From Piscinibacter sp047602365 (GTDB taxonomy: Bacteria > Pseudomonadota > Gammaproteobacteria > Burkholderiales > Burkholderiaceae_C): a stretch of DNA of 64,000 bases. The position numbers and the translations under genes were made by a program. Where the stretch lies: the NCBI GenBank assembly GCA_047602365.1, contig JASGHM010000001.1, positions 1,426,001-1,490,000 on the forward strand, written 5' to 3'. Below the pieces are notes generated by a model. That model was not told the origin of the DNA, did not search any database, and saw only the letters and a program-made list of their open reading frames with translations. Numbering within the stretch: position 1 is the first letter of the stretch; the number at the start of each line of letters is the position of its first letter. This document shows positions 8,969-17,768 of this stretch, piece after piece.

Positions 8969-9029
8969 GCGGCCGGCGCGGCGGCACAATGCCGGCGCCC
9001 GATTGGCCCGATTGCGCGAGGATCCCGCC

Positions 9030-9593
9030 GTGACACCGACCGACCTGCCCGAGCAGACCCCCGCCGAGTACATCAAGCGCCACATCCGCACCGTGCCCGA
9101 CTGGCCGGCACCGGGCATCCAGTTCCGCGACATCACGCCGCTGCTGTCCAACCCGCGGGTGTTCCGCGTGCTGATCGACCAGTTCGTTCACCGCTATTTC
9201 GACCTGCGGCCGACGGCGATCGCCGGGCTCGACGCCCGCGGCTTCATCATCGGTTCGGTGCTGGCCTACGAGCTCAATGTCGGCTTCGTGCCGATCCGCA
9301 AGAAGGGCAAGCTGCCGTTCACCACGGTGGAGGAAACCTACGAGCTGGAGTACGGCTCGGCCACGGTGGAGATGCACACCGACGCGGTGAAACCCGGGGA
9401 CCGTGTGCTGCTGATCGACGACCTGATCGCCACCGGCGGCACGATGATGGCCGGCATGCGCCTGCTCGAGCGCCTGGGCGCGACGGTGATCGAGGGCGCG
9501 GCGATCGTCGACCTGCCGGAACTGCACGGCTCCGACAAGCTGCGCGCCGCCGGGCTGAAGGTGCACACGCTGGTGTCGTTCGAAGGGCACTGA
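9030..9593 (+). CDS. apt: Adenine phosphoribosyltransferase
   Basis: A 187-residue purine-salvage enzyme that makes AMP from adenine and PRPP. The PRPP-binding loop VLLIDDLIATGGT is at about residues 128-140. The N-terminal segments PDWPAPGIQFRDITPLL and GLDARGF, and the RKKGKLP loop, are typical of bacterial Apt. The start is taken as the GTG at 9030, because residues upstream in the same frame overlap the antiporter gene and have no homology. Length is slightly above the 170-180 usual, owing to a short N-terminal extension. Confidence 0.95.
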   Translation: MTPTDLPEQTPAEYIKRHIRTVPDWPAPGIQFRDITPLLSNPRVFRVLIDQFVHRYFDLRPTAIAGLDARGFIIGSVLAYELNVGFVPIRKKGKLPFTTVEETYELEYGSATVEMHTDAVKPGDRVLLIDDLIATGGTMMAGMRLLERLGATVIEGAAIVDLPELHGSDKLRAAGLKVHTLVSFEGH

Positions 9594-9619
9594 ACGGCCA
9601 GCCCCTCGCGGGCGGCGCC

Positions 9620-10087
9620 TCAGGTGAACGGCGTCTGCTTGGACAGGTTGGCGCGCATGCGCACGGCCATCACGTTGCCGGCCGCACGCAGCAGTTCCAG
9701 TGCCAGCGCCGGCGTGCGCTGTGCCAGCTCCTCCAGGCGTGGACCACGCAGCGCCCAGACCTCGCAGGCCGTCATCGCCTCGACGTTGGCCATGCGCGGG
9801 CCGTCGTTGAACAGGCCGGGCTCGCCGACCACCGAACCGGCGCGCAGGATCGCGATGCGGCTGCTGCCCGGCGGGCCGCCGGTGACGAAGACCTGCAGCG
9901 AGCCCTGGGCGAGGAAGTACATCGAGCGGTCGGCGTCGCCCTGCTTGATCAGCAGGTCGCCGGAGCGGATCTCGTGGCGCGTCAGGTAGGGCGCGATCAC
10001 GCGCCACTGGTCGAGCGTCAGCCGCGGGCGGAACGCATCCTCGGCGTTGAGCGTCTGCATGGCCTGGACGAGCGGGGCGATGTCCAT
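9620..10087 (-). CDS. Cyclic nucleotide-binding domain protein
   Basis: A 155-residue protein consisting of one Crp/Fnr-type cyclic nucleotide-binding beta-roll (about residues 20-130). The segment GDLLIKQGDADRSMYFLAQGSLQVF covers the first strands, and a GSVVGEPGLFNDGPR segment corresponds to the phosphate-binding cassette. No helix-turn-helix follows, so it is a stand-alone sensor domain, not a transcription factor. The ATG at 10087 is chosen for its AAGGAAG ribosome site; an upstream start at 10168 would add 27 residues. It converges with apt, whose stop is 26 bases away. Ligand and partner are unknown. Confidence 0.8.
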   Translation of the reverse strand: MDIAPLVQAMQTLNAEDAFRPRLTLDQWRVIAPYLTRHEIRSGDLLIKQGDADRSMYFLAQGSLQVFVTGGPPGSSRIAILRAGSVVGEPGLFNDGPRMANVEAMTACEVWALRGPRLEELAQRTPALALELLRAAGNVMAVRMRANLSKQTPFT

Positions 10088-10237
10088 CTGCTTCCTTGTG
10101 TTGGGACGCGCCGTGGGCGGCGCATCGTTCTCCCGTTCGATTATCGGCAGCGCCGCGTGTGCACTCAACCCGCAAGCGTGCGGTCAAGGTACCGGCTGTC
10201 GAGTGTGTGACGCCGGCCGTCGCCCACGGCGAGGACT

Positions 10238-11651
10238 TTACTTCCCGATACAGAAGCGGCCGAAGATCTCACCCAGCAGATCGTCGGCGCTGAACGCCCC
10301 GGTGATCTCGCCGAGCGCGTCGTGGGCCAGGCGCAGTTCCTCGGCCAGCAGGTCGAGTGCGGCGTCCTGCCGCGCCACCAGTTGCTGCGCGAGCAGCAGG
10401 TGCTCGCGGGTGCGGCGCAGCGCCTGCACATGGCGCGTGCGGGCGATGAACACACCCTCGGGCTGCGCATGCCAGCCAGCCAGCTCGAGCAGCCGTTCGC
10501 GCAGGGCGTCCAGGCCCTGGCCCTGCCGCGCCGAGACGAGCAGGGCCTCACCCGGCGGGCGCTGCGCCGTCGAGTCGAGCTTGTTGAAGACCTCGAGCAA
10601 GCCGGCCTGAGGCGGCCAGGCCTTCCGGCCAGTCGCGTGCGATGCGCCGGTCGCCGTCGTCGTAGCCGGGCTCGCCCAGCCGCGTCAGGTCGCGCAGGAA
10701 GATCACCGCATCGGCCGAGGCGATCTCGGCCCAGCTGCGCGCGATCCCGATGCGCTCGACCTCGTCGGCGGACTCCAACGGGTCGCGCAGGCCGGCGGTG
10801 TCGACCACGTGCACCGGCACGCCGTGGATCTGGATGGTTTCGCTGACCTTGTCGCGCGTGGTGCCGGGGATCGGCGTGACGATCGCCAGCTCGGCGCCGG
10901 CCAGCGCGTTGAGCAGGGAACTCTTGCCTACGTTGGGCTGGCCGGCCAGCACGACCTTGATGCCCTCGCGCAGCAGCGCGCCGCTGCGCGCCCGGTCGAG
11001 CACCGCGTCGAGCTCGGCGGCGATGCGTGCGAGGCGCCCGCGTGCGTCGGCCTTCTCGAGGAAGTCGATCTCCTCCTCCGGGAAGTCGAGCGTCGCCTCG
11101 ACCAGCATGCGCAACTCGACCAGGCCGTCGCGCAGCGTGTTCACCTGCTTCGAGAAGGCGCCGCTGAGCGAACGTCCCGCCGAGCGCGCCGCCGACTCGG
11201 TGCTGGCCTCGATCAGGTCGCTGACCGCCTCGGCCTGCGCCAGGTCGAGCTTGCCGTTGAGGAAGGCACGCTCGGTGAACTCGCCCGGCCCGGCCAGGCG
11301 CAGGCCGGGCAGGCGCGGCCGGCCATCCGGCCCGGCTTCGGCGGCGGCCTCCAGGCAGCGCGCCAGCAGCAGCTGCAGCAAGACCGGACCGCCATGCGCC
11401 TGCAGCTCGAGCACCGCTTCGCCGGTGTAGGAGTTCGGCGCCGGGAAGTGCAGCGCCAGGCCCTGGTCGAGCGTGCTGCCGTCGGCGGCCAGGAAGGGCA
11501 GGTAGGTCGCCATCCGCGGCGCCAGCACGCGGCCGCAGATCGCGGCGATCAGCCCGTCGAGCGCGGCGCCGGACACCCGCACGATGCCCACCGCACCGCG
11601 CCCGGCGGCGGTGGCCACGGCGACGATGGGATCACGGTGTCGCGACAGCAT
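10238..11651 (-). pseudogene. mnmE: tRNA modification GTPase MnmE (frame broken near 10605)
   Basis: MnmE, with MnmG, adds the carboxymethylaminomethyl group to U34 of certain tRNAs. The N-terminal folate-binding domain starts at the ATG at 11651 (DPIVAVATAAGRGAVG). The GTPase P-loop is GQPNVGKSSLLNALAG, and G3 is DTAGL. The C-terminus ends in the diagnostic FCIGK. The frame shifts by one extra base between about 10600 and 10625, just before the G4 motif NKLD, which lies in the new frame. Removing one base restores a normal protein of about 470 residues. MnmE is nearly universal, and both halves are perfectly conserved, so a sequence error is likelier than a true mutation. The next leftward-reading gene upstream is yidC, 309 bases away. 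Confidence 0.88.
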
Positions 11652-11960
11652 GGAGCGATTCTGGCGCAGCGCCCCGGCGCATCGGCCGGTGCAAAGGCGA
11701 AGGGCGGTGCGCTGTCGTCTCGACAAGGCACCGCCCCGGGTTGGCGCGGGGGGTAGAGTCGTCCGGCCTGAGGGCGCCGATCCGTTGCACTGCCCGAGCC
11801 GGCCGGTGCACACCTTCGTGCTGTACCGGGTCTGCCCCGCATGGAATGGGTGGAATCGCTTCCGTGGAATGCATCGTCGGCTCGTGCCGACCCGCCAACA
11901 AGCCCCCAGCCGAGGGGGCCAGCCCCCTAGCGCCAATGCATCACGAAAATCGCCGCGTCG
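11652..11960. other. Intergenic region between yidC and mnmE
   Basis: About 309 bases without a credible gene. It holds the mnmE leader and the yidC 3' end. A GC hairpin (AGGGGG and CCCCCT arms with a four-base loop, near 11914-11930) lies about 30 bases after the yidC stop. It lacks a T-run, so it may be a stabilising or rho-dependent 3' end. Short G/A-rich direct repeats (GGAATGGGTGGAAT-like) occur near 11840-11870. No tRNA or other RNA gene was recognised. Confidence 0.5.
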
Positions 11961-13673
11961 CTACTTCCCGAGCACGCCCAGTTGCTTGTTGATCAGGTAC
12001 TGCTGGGCGATCGACAGGATGTTGTTGGTCAGCCAGTACAGCACCAGGCCGGCCGGGAAGAAGAAGAACATCACCGAGAAGATCAGCGGCATGATCCACA
12101 TCATCTTGGCCTGCACCGGGTCCGGCGGCGTCGGGTTCAGCCAGGTCTGCAGCAGGCTGGTGCCGGTCATCAGCAGCGGCAGGATGTAGAACGGGTCGAT
12201 CGCCGACAGGTCCTTGATCCAGCCGATCCACGGCGCGTTGCGCATCTCGACGCTCGACAGCAGCACCCAGTACAGCGCGATGAAGAACGGCATCTGCGCG
12301 ACGATCGGCAGGCAGCCGCCCAGCGGGTTGACCTTCTCCTCGCGGTAGATGCGCATCATCTCCTGCTGCATCTGCTGCGGTTTGTCCTTCAGCCGCTCGC
12401 GCAGCTCCATCACCTTCGGGTTGATGGCCTTCATCTTGGCCATCGAGCGGTAGGCGCTGGCGTTGAGCCAGAAGAAGGCGATCTTCAGCAGCACCACCAG
12501 CGCGACGATCGCCCAGCCCCAGTTGCCGAGCAGGCTGTGCAGCTGGGTCAGCAGCCAGAACAGCGGCTTGGCGAGGATGGTGAACCAGCCGTAGTCCTTC
12601 ACCAGTTCGAGGCCCGGCGCCAGCGCGGCGAGCTTGTTCTCTTCCTGCGGGCCGGCGAACAGCTGCGCGTCGAAGGCCTTGGTGGTACCGGCCGCCACCT
12701 CGCCGACCGGCAGGAACATGCCGACCGAGTAGGTGTTGGTATCGACCTTGCCGGTGTAGAACTCGCGCGGCAGCTTGGCACCGCTGCCGTTGTCGACCAG
12801 CCAGGCCGAGGTGAAGTAGTGCTGCACCATCGCCACCCAGCCGTTGTCGCCGGTGGTCGCGTGGTCGGCCTTGTCGCCGGCCTTGTGCTTCTCGATGGTC
12901 TTGAAGTCGACCTTCTGGAACTTGGTCGCGTCGGTGTAGACCGCCGGGCCGGTGAAGGTGAAGTAGAAGCTCGACTCGCCCTCGGGCGGGTTGCCGTCGC
13001 GGACCAGCTGCAGGTACAGGCGCGGGCTGATCGCCGCGCCGGAGTTGTTGACCACCTCGTGGCGCACGCCGACGATGTAGTCACCGCGGCGGAAGGTGTA
13101 GACCTTGACCAGCTTGATGCCGCCGACCTCGGGCGACTCGAAGCGCAGCTGCAGCTCGTTGCTGCCCTCGGTCAGCTCCAGCGGGCCGGGCACCAGGTTC
13201 ATCACCGTGTGGTGGTTCGGCAGCCCGGCGCCGCCGGCCGGCGGGATCAGGCCGGTCTGCGCGGTGTACAGGCGCTTGGCCGACTGGTCGAACAGCACGA
13301 CGTTCTTCGTGCGGTCGTTCTGGTCGAGCTGCTTGAGCAGTTCCAGGCGGACCAGCGAGCCGCCCTTGCTGTCCAGCGTCGCCTTGATCAGGTCGGTGCT
13401 GACGACCACCTGCTTGGCCACCGGATCGGAGGCGGCGGCAGCCGGTGCGGCGGGCGCTGTCGGGGTGGCCGAGGCACCCGCGACCTGCTGGGCCGGCGCG
13501 CTGGGCGTCGGCAGCGCACCGGGGGCGGCCGAGGCGCCGGCGGCCACCGGTTTGCTGGCCGGTGCCGGCCCGAACATCGAGGGCTGGCCGTTGTGGCGCT
13601 GCCAGGCATCCCAGATCAGGACGAGTGACATCGAGAACACCACCCACAGCAGGGTGCGACGAAGGTCGGTCAT
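11961..13673 (-). CDS. yidC: Membrane protein insertase YidC
   Basis: A 570-residue YidC/Oxa1 insertase that works with or without SecYEG to fold and insert inner-membrane proteins. One transmembrane helix is at about residues 7-24. It is followed by an Ala/Pro-rich linker (about 36-80) and the periplasmic P1 beta-supersandwich (about 80-340). The five-helix core then carries the cytosolic coiled hairpin (KMKAINPKVMELRERLKD near 420-440) and the EKVNPLGGCLP loop. The start overlaps the yidD stop codon (ATGA), indicating translational coupling in the rpmH-rnpA-yidD-yidC cluster. The 570-residue size is typical of betaproteobacteria. Confidence 0.97.
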   Translation of the reverse strand: MTDLRRTLLWVVFSMSLVLIWDAWQRHNGQPSMFGPAPASKPVAAGASAAPGALPTPSAPAQQVAGASATPTAPAAPAAAASDPVAKQVVVSTDLIKATLDSKGGSLVRLELLKQLDQNDRTKNVVLFDQSAKRLYTAQTGLIPPAGGAGLPNHHTVMNLVPGPLELTEGSNELQLRFESPEVGGIKLVKVYTFRRGDYIVGVRHEVVNNSGAAISPRLYLQLVRDGNPPEGESSFYFTFTGPAVYTDATKFQKVDFKTIEKHKAGDKADHATTGDNGWVAMVQHYFTSAWLVDNGSGAKLPREFYTGKVDTNTYSVGMFLPVGEVAAGTTKAFDAQLFAGPQEENKLAALAPGLELVKDYGWFTILAKPLFWLLTQLHSLLGNWGWAIVALVVLLKIAFFWLNASAYRSMAKMKAINPKVMELRERLKDKPQQMQQEMMRIYREEKVNPLGGCLPIVAQMPFFIALYWVLLSSVEMRNAPWIGWIKDLSAIDPFYILPLLMTGTSLLQTWLNPTPPDPVQAKMMWIMPLIFSVMFFFFPAGLVLYWLTNNILSIAQQYLINKQLGVLGK

Positions 13674-13984
13674 GGGGAGGTCTTGTCGGACAGGAGAGAG
13701 GATGGCGCCGTCTCGCGGGCGAAGCGGCGGAACAGGGAGGGTGCCTGCGCCGGCACCGCATCGATGCCGCCCTGGCACCACGGGTGGCAGCGTGCGATGC
13801 GGGCCGCCGCCAGGTAGGCGCCGGCTGCAGCGCCGTGGCGCTGCAGCGCTTCCAGCGCGTAGACGGAACAGGTGGGCTCGAAGCGGCAGCTGCTGCCCAG
13901 CCAGGGGCTGAGAAACAACCGGTAGCCGCGCACCAGCAGGATCAGGATGCGCTGCGGCAGCGCCTTCCAGGTGGCGAGGTTCAT
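13670..13984 (-). CDS. yidD: Membrane protein insertion efficiency factor YidD
   Basis: A 104-residue peripheral inner-membrane protein that assists YidC-dependent insertion. The conserved core YRLFLSPWLGSSCRFEPTCS (about 21-40) and the CHPWCQGGIDAVP motif (about 66-79) are the family signature, with three of the conserved Cys residues. The ATG at 13984 overlaps the rnpA stop, and its own stop overlaps the yidC start, so the three genes are tightly coupled. The frame stays open far upstream inside rnpA, but that extension has no homology. The C-terminal 25 residues beyond the core are variable. Confidence 0.95.
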   Translation of the reverse strand: MNLATWKALPQRILILLVRGYRLFLSPWLGSSCRFEPTCSVYALEALQRHGAAAGAYLAAARIARCHPWCQGGIDAVPAQAPSLFRRFARETAPSSLLSDKTSP

Positions 13985-14472
13985 GCGCCGCGCCTCGGCT
14001 TGGCTCGGTCGAACGCGGAAGGCGTCATCAGCGCGCCCAGTTCTTCGGCAGCGGCATCGGCCAACGCGGCGGAAGCGGCCGACTGGAACGCCTGCCGGTC
14101 CCACGGCGCCCGCAGGCGGACCACCCACAGGCCGGCCGGCCAGGATTGCGCATGCCGATTCGCCAGCAGGCGGATCTGCCGCTTGAGCAGGGAACGGGTC
14201 ACCGAGCGGCGTGCATGGCGCTTCGGGATGACCATGCCGAGCCAGCATGTCGGCCCATCGGACGGACCCGACGACAGAAAGTCATCCACAGGAGCCTGAA
14301 ACACAGGGACTTCGCCTGTTGACAACTCGGCAGATCCGCGCTTGCCGGCGGGTCTGGAGGGTGGCGTCGGCCGCGCCTGCAGATGGTGCAGTGCGAAGTG
14401 GGCGGTGCGCGCCCGCGGCGGGCAACGCAGCACCCGTTCGAAGTCGACGGAGCGCACGATGCGGCCGATCAC
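13981..14472 (-). CDS. rnpA: Ribonuclease P protein component
   Basis: A 163-residue basic protein that helps the RNase P RNA cleave tRNA 5' leaders. The N-terminus has the family segment VDFERVL (about 9-15), and the RNR-type helix (HARRSVTRSLLKRQIRLLA) is at about 86-104. At 163 residues it is longer than the usual 110-140. The excess lies in a Pro/Ser-rich stretch at about residues 33-68 between the first strands. The start is the GTG at 14470-14472. The stop overlaps the yidD ATG. Confidence 0.92.
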   Translation of the reverse strand: MIGRIVRSVDFERVLRCPPRARTAHFALHHLQARPTPPSRPAGKRGSAELSTGEVPVFQAPVDDFLSSGPSDGPTCWLGMVIPKRHARRSVTRSLLKRQIRLLANRHAQSWPAGLWVVRLRAPWDRQAFQSAASAALADAAAEELGALMTPSAFDRAKPRRGA

Positions 14473-14524
14473 GGCGGGGTGGCTGCGCTCGCGGGCCCGG
14501 GGCGGGCGGCGAAGGCCGCCGGCC

Positions 14525-14659
14525 TCAGACGGCCAGGCGCTTGCGGCCCTTGGCGCGGCGCGCGTTGATGACGGCGCGGCCGCCGCGCGTCTTCATGCGC
14601 ACGAGGAAGCCGTGCGTACGGGCACGGCGGACTTTGGAGGCTTGGTAGGTACGCTTCAT
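14525..14659 (-). CDS. rpmH: 50S ribosomal protein L34
   Basis: A 44-residue very basic ribosomal protein beginning MKRTYQASKVRR and ending RRAKGRKRLAV, exactly the length and pattern of bacterial L34. The ATG at 14657-14659 is certain from homology. It is the first gene of the leftward rpmH-rnpA-yidD-yidC cluster and faces dnaA across the probable origin. Confidence 0.98.
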   Translation of the reverse strand: MKRTYQASKVRRARTHGFLVRMKTRGGRAVINARRAKGRKRLAV

Positions 14660-14924
14660 GATCGGTCCAGCGAGACGGTTCGGGGGCAGCGAGGGCCACG
14701 CGATGGCAAGACCCCCGCACGTTCCCCGGCACATACCCCGGCAGCTCTGGGCGCTTCGGGGAACCCGCGATTACAGCAAAAAACCCGTTCCTGGTCAACG
14801 ACTTGGCCCCGAAACCCGCAGGCCGGCGGCCGGGAAGGCCACCTAGAACATCTGTGGATAACCACTGGCGCGCGGCCCCGGGATGGATAGAATGCGGCCG
14901 CTCCAAGAAGAACTTTTCCACAAC
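14660..14924. other. rpmH-dnaA intergenic region, candidate part of oriC
   Basis: This divergent intergenic region carries one perfect DnaA box, TGTGGATAA at 14853-14861 (the minus-strand form of TTATCCACA). A one-mismatch box TTTTCCACA lies at 14914-14922. A short A-run with flanking AT (near 14774-14800) is the least GC-rich part. Another near-box, TCATCCACA, is in rnpA at 14282-14290. Burkholderiales origins are usually in or next to rpmH-dnaA-dnaN. The number of good boxes here is low, so the dnaA-dnaN gap may also belong to the origin. Confidence 0.5.
14853..14893 (+). promoter_or_regulatory. Probable dnaA promoter with overlapping DnaA box
   Basis: A TAGAAT hexamer at 14888-14893 differs from the consensus -10 by one base. 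The matching -35 position (14865-14870, CTGGCG) is weak. The perfect DnaA box at 14853-14861 lies directly upstream, the usual arrangement for DnaA autoregulation. If this is the promoter, the ATG at 14883 lies upstream of the transcript start, and translation must begin at 14925. Confidence 0.45.
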
Positions 14925-16343
14925 ATGGCGGCAGACCTGTGGCAACGTGGCTGCGAGAAACTCGCGGCGGAGTTGCCAGAGCAGCAATTCAATACCTGGA
15001 TCCGACCCTTGCCGGCTGCCGACGTGGCAGACGATGCCGGTGGTGGTTCGGTCGTGACGCTGCGCGTGCCGAATCGCTTCAAGCTCGACTGGATCCGTAA
15101 CCAGTACGCCAACCGCATCGAGTCGGTGCTGAGCGAACTGGCCGGCAAGCCGGTGCGGCTGGACATCACACTCGCACCGCGCGACGCCGCGATCGCGGCC
15201 GTCCGCCCGGTGGCAGCGGGCCCGCAGCCGATCGCGCAGCTGCTCAATGGCCATGCGGCCAGCACCGCCAGGCCGCAGGCACCGGCGGCCAAGCTGGCAG
15301 CGGCCGCGCCGACACCCGCCGCACGCGGCCGTCTGAACCCGCAGCTGACCTTCGACACCCTGGTGCCTGGCCGCGCGAATCAGATGGCCCGCACCGCCGC
15401 GCTGCACGTGGCCGGCGCGCCGGGGCAGATGTACAACCCGCTGTTCATCTACGGCGGCGTCGGCCTGGGCAAGACGCACCTGATCCATGCGGTCGGCAAC
15501 GCGCTGCTGGCCGACAAGCCGGACGCACGCATCCTCTACCTGCACGCCGAGCAGTTCATCACCGACGTCGTGCGCAACTACCAGCGCAAGACCTTCGACG
15601 AGCTGAAGGCCAAGTACCACTCACTGGACCTGCTGCTGATCGACGACGTGCAGTTCTTCGCCGGCAAGGAGCGCACCCAGGAGGAGTTCTTCAACGCCTT
15701 CGAGGCGCTGCTGGCCAAGAAGGCGCACATCATCATGACCAGCGACACCTATCCGAAAGGACTGGTGGACATCGACGAGCGCCTGACCAGCCGCTTCGAC
15801 GCCGGCCTGACGGTGGCCATCGAGCCACCCGAGCTGGAGATGCGCGTGGCCATCCTGATGCGCAAGGCCGAACAGGAAGGCTCGCCGATGCCGGAGGACG
15901 TCGCCTTCTTCGTCGCCAAGAACGTGCGCGCCAACGTGCGCGAGCTCGAAGGCGCGCTGCGCAAGATCCTCGCCTACTCGCGCTTCAGCCAGAAGGAGAT
16001 CAACATCGGCCTGGCGCGCGAGGCGCTGAAGGACCTGCTGTCGATCCAGAACCGGCAGATCGGCGTCGAGAACATCCAGAAGACGGTGGCCGACTTCTAC
16101 AAGATCAAGGTTGCCGACATGTACAGCAAGAAGCGCCCGGCCTCGATCGCGCGGCCGCGCCAGATCGCGATGTACCTGGCCAAGGAGATGACGCAGAAGA
16201 GCCTGCCCGAGATCGGCGAGCTGTTCGGCGGGCGTGACCACACGACGGTGCTGCACGCGGTGCGCAAGATCTCCGGCGAGCGGCAGAAGAACAGCGAACT
16301 GAACCAGCAGCTGCACGTGCTGGAGCAGACGCTGAAGGGATGA
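14925..16343 (+). CDS. dnaA: Chromosomal replication initiator DnaA
   Basis: A 472-residue AAA+ initiator that melts oriC. Domain I covers about residues 1-80 (LWQRGCEKLAAELPEQQFNTWIRPL is the usual N-terminus), followed by an Ala/Pro-rich linker (about 95-140). Walker A is GGVGLGKTHL (near 190), Walker B LLLIDDVQFF (near 240), and the C-terminal DNA-binding signature GRDHTTVLHA lies near 437. The ATG at 14925 is chosen because the conserved N-terminus starts there. In-frame ATGs at 14883 and 14892 would add 10-14 residues without homology and overlap the likely -10 element. The gene is followed by dnaN after 221 bases. Confidence 0.95.
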   Translation: MAADLWQRGCEKLAAELPEQQFNTWIRPLPAADVADDAGGGSVVTLRVPNRFKLDWIRNQYANRIESVLSELAGKPVRLDITLAPRDAAIAAVRPVAAGPQPIAQLLNGHAASTARPQAPAAKLAAAAPTPAARGRLNPQLTFDTLVPGRANQMARTAALHVAGAPGQMYNPLFIYGGVGLGKTHLIHAVGNALLADKPDARILYLHAEQFITDVVRNYQRKTFDELKAKYHSLDLLLIDDVQFFAGKERTQEEFFNAFEALLAKKAHIIMTSDTYPKGLVDIDERLTSRFDAGLTVAIEPPELEMRVAILMRKAEQEGSPMPEDVAFFVAKNVRANVRELEGALRKILAYSRFSQKEINIGLAREALKDLLSIQNRQIGVENIQKTVADFYKIKVADMYSKKRPASIARPRQIAMYLAKEMTQKSLPEIGELFGGRDHTTVLHAVRKISGERQKNSELNQQLHVLEQTLKG

Positions 16344-16564
16344 GCATGGCAGCGCCGAACAAGCCTGTGGACGGTTGCGGGACAAGTTCGAAGCTGTCCA
16401 CAGGCACCAGCGTCCGGCCGGAGTTGTTCATCTCCGGCAGCGGAGTCGCAGACCGATGGCACACAGGGTTTGCGTCCCGCTAAGGGCTTGAGAGAAAAGG
16501 GGAAAATGCGGTTCTCCACAGAAGCCGCAGTCCTCTACTAAGACGACCAAATGAAGAGGTTGAC
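16344..16564. other. dnaA-dnaN intergenic region with DnaA-box-like sites
   Basis: This 221-base gap is unusually long for dnaA-dnaN and contains several CCACA-type sites. A one-mismatch DnaA box, TTCTCCACA, is at 16512-16520. A two-mismatch box, CTGTCCACA, is at 16394-16402, and an inverted relative (TGTGGACGG) is at 16366-16374. The segment near 16490-16507 is purine-rich (AGAGAAAAGGGGAAAA). It probably holds the dnaN promoter and may be part of the origin. Confidence 0.45.
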
Positions 16565-17683
16565 ATGATTGTCTTGAAGGCAACGCAGGAAAAGGTGCTC
16601 GGTGCGCTGCAGGCCGTGGCCGGCATCGTCGAACGTCGGCACACCCTGCCCATCCTCGCCAACGTGCTGCTGCGCAAGAACGGCGGCCAGGTCGAGCTGA
16701 CCACCAGTGACCTGGAGATCCAGGTGCGCACCACGGCCGAGCTCGATGGCGATGCCGGCAACTTCGCGACCACCGTCGGCGCACGCAAGCTGATCGACAT
16801 CCTGCGTTCGATGCCGGCCGATCAGACGGTGACGCTGAGCGCCAACCAGAACAAGCTGACGCTGCAGGGCGGCAAGAGCCGCTTCACGCTGCAGACGCTG
16901 CCGGCCGACGACTTCCCGCTGGTGCAGGAGGCGGCGGACTTCGGCCCGATGTTCAGCGTGCCGCAGAAGACGCTGAAGGCGCTGATCAACCAGGTGCACT
17001 TCGCGATGGCGGTGCACGACATCCGCTACTACCTGAACGGCATCCTGTTCGTCGCCGAAGGCAAGAGCCTGACGCTGGTGGCCACCGACGGCCACCGCCT
17101 GGCGCTGGCGCAGGCCACGCTGGACGTCGAGATCCCCAAGCAGGAGGTCATCCTGCCGCGCAAGACGGTGCTCGAGCTGCAGCGCCTGCTGAAGGACGAG
17201 AAGGACGGCGACGAGGGCGCGATCGAGATGCGCTTCGCCGGCAACCAGGCCAAGTTCGTGTTCAGCGGCATGGAGTTCGTCACCAAGCTGGTCGAAGGCA
17301 AGTTCCCCGACTACAACCGCGTGATCCCGAAGAACCACAAGAACGCCGTGACGCTCGGCCGTGCGCCGCTGCTGGCCAGCCTGCAGCGCGCCGCCATCCT
17401 GACCAGCGAGAAGTTCAAGGGCGTGCGCGTCAACATCGAGCCGGGCACCCTGCGCATCGCATCGAGCAATGCCGAGCAGGAAGAGGCCAAGGAAGAGCTC
17501 GAGATCGACTACAACGGCGACGCCATCGAGATCGGCTTCAACGTGACCTACCTGATCGATGCGCTCACCAACATGAGCCAGGAGATGATCAAGGTCGAGC
17601 TGCAGGACACCAACTCCAGCGCGCTGATCACCGTGCCCGAGCAGGCCGGCTTCAAGTACGTGGTGATGCCGATGCGGATCTGA
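16565..17683 (+). CDS. dnaN: DNA polymerase III beta sliding clamp
   Basis: A 372-residue clamp made of three similar domains (about 1-120, 128-245, 246-372). The N-terminus KATQEKVLGALQAVAGIVERR, the central LVATDGHRLALA and the C-terminal YVVMPMRI are typical. As a dimer it rings DNA and tethers polymerase III and many repair proteins. The ATG at 16565 is preceded by an AGAGG ribosome site. Its place between dnaA and gyrB is the ancestral order. Confidence 0.98.
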   Translation: MIVLKATQEKVLGALQAVAGIVERRHTLPILANVLLRKNGGQVELTTSDLEIQVRTTAELDGDAGNFATTVGARKLIDILRSMPADQTVTLSANQNKLTLQGGKSRFTLQTLPADDFPLVQEAADFGPMFSVPQKTLKALINQVHFAMAVHDIRYYLNGILFVAEGKSLTLVATDGHRLALAQATLDVEIPKQEVILPRKTVLELQRLLKDEKDGDEGAIEMRFAGNQAKFVFSGMEFVTKLVEGKFPDYNRVIPKNHKNAVTLGRAPLLASLQRAAILTSEKFKGVRVNIEPGTLRIASSNAEQEEAKEELEIDYNGDAIEIGFNVTYLIDALTNMSQEMIKVELQDTNSSALITVPEQAGFKYVVMPMRI

Positions 17684-17768
17684 GCCGCGCCGTCGACATC
17701 ACCCAGCGAGCGGGCTGCGGCCCGCTTGCGCATTTCTCCAGAGTGCGAATCGCGTTTCGAAAGCTGCC

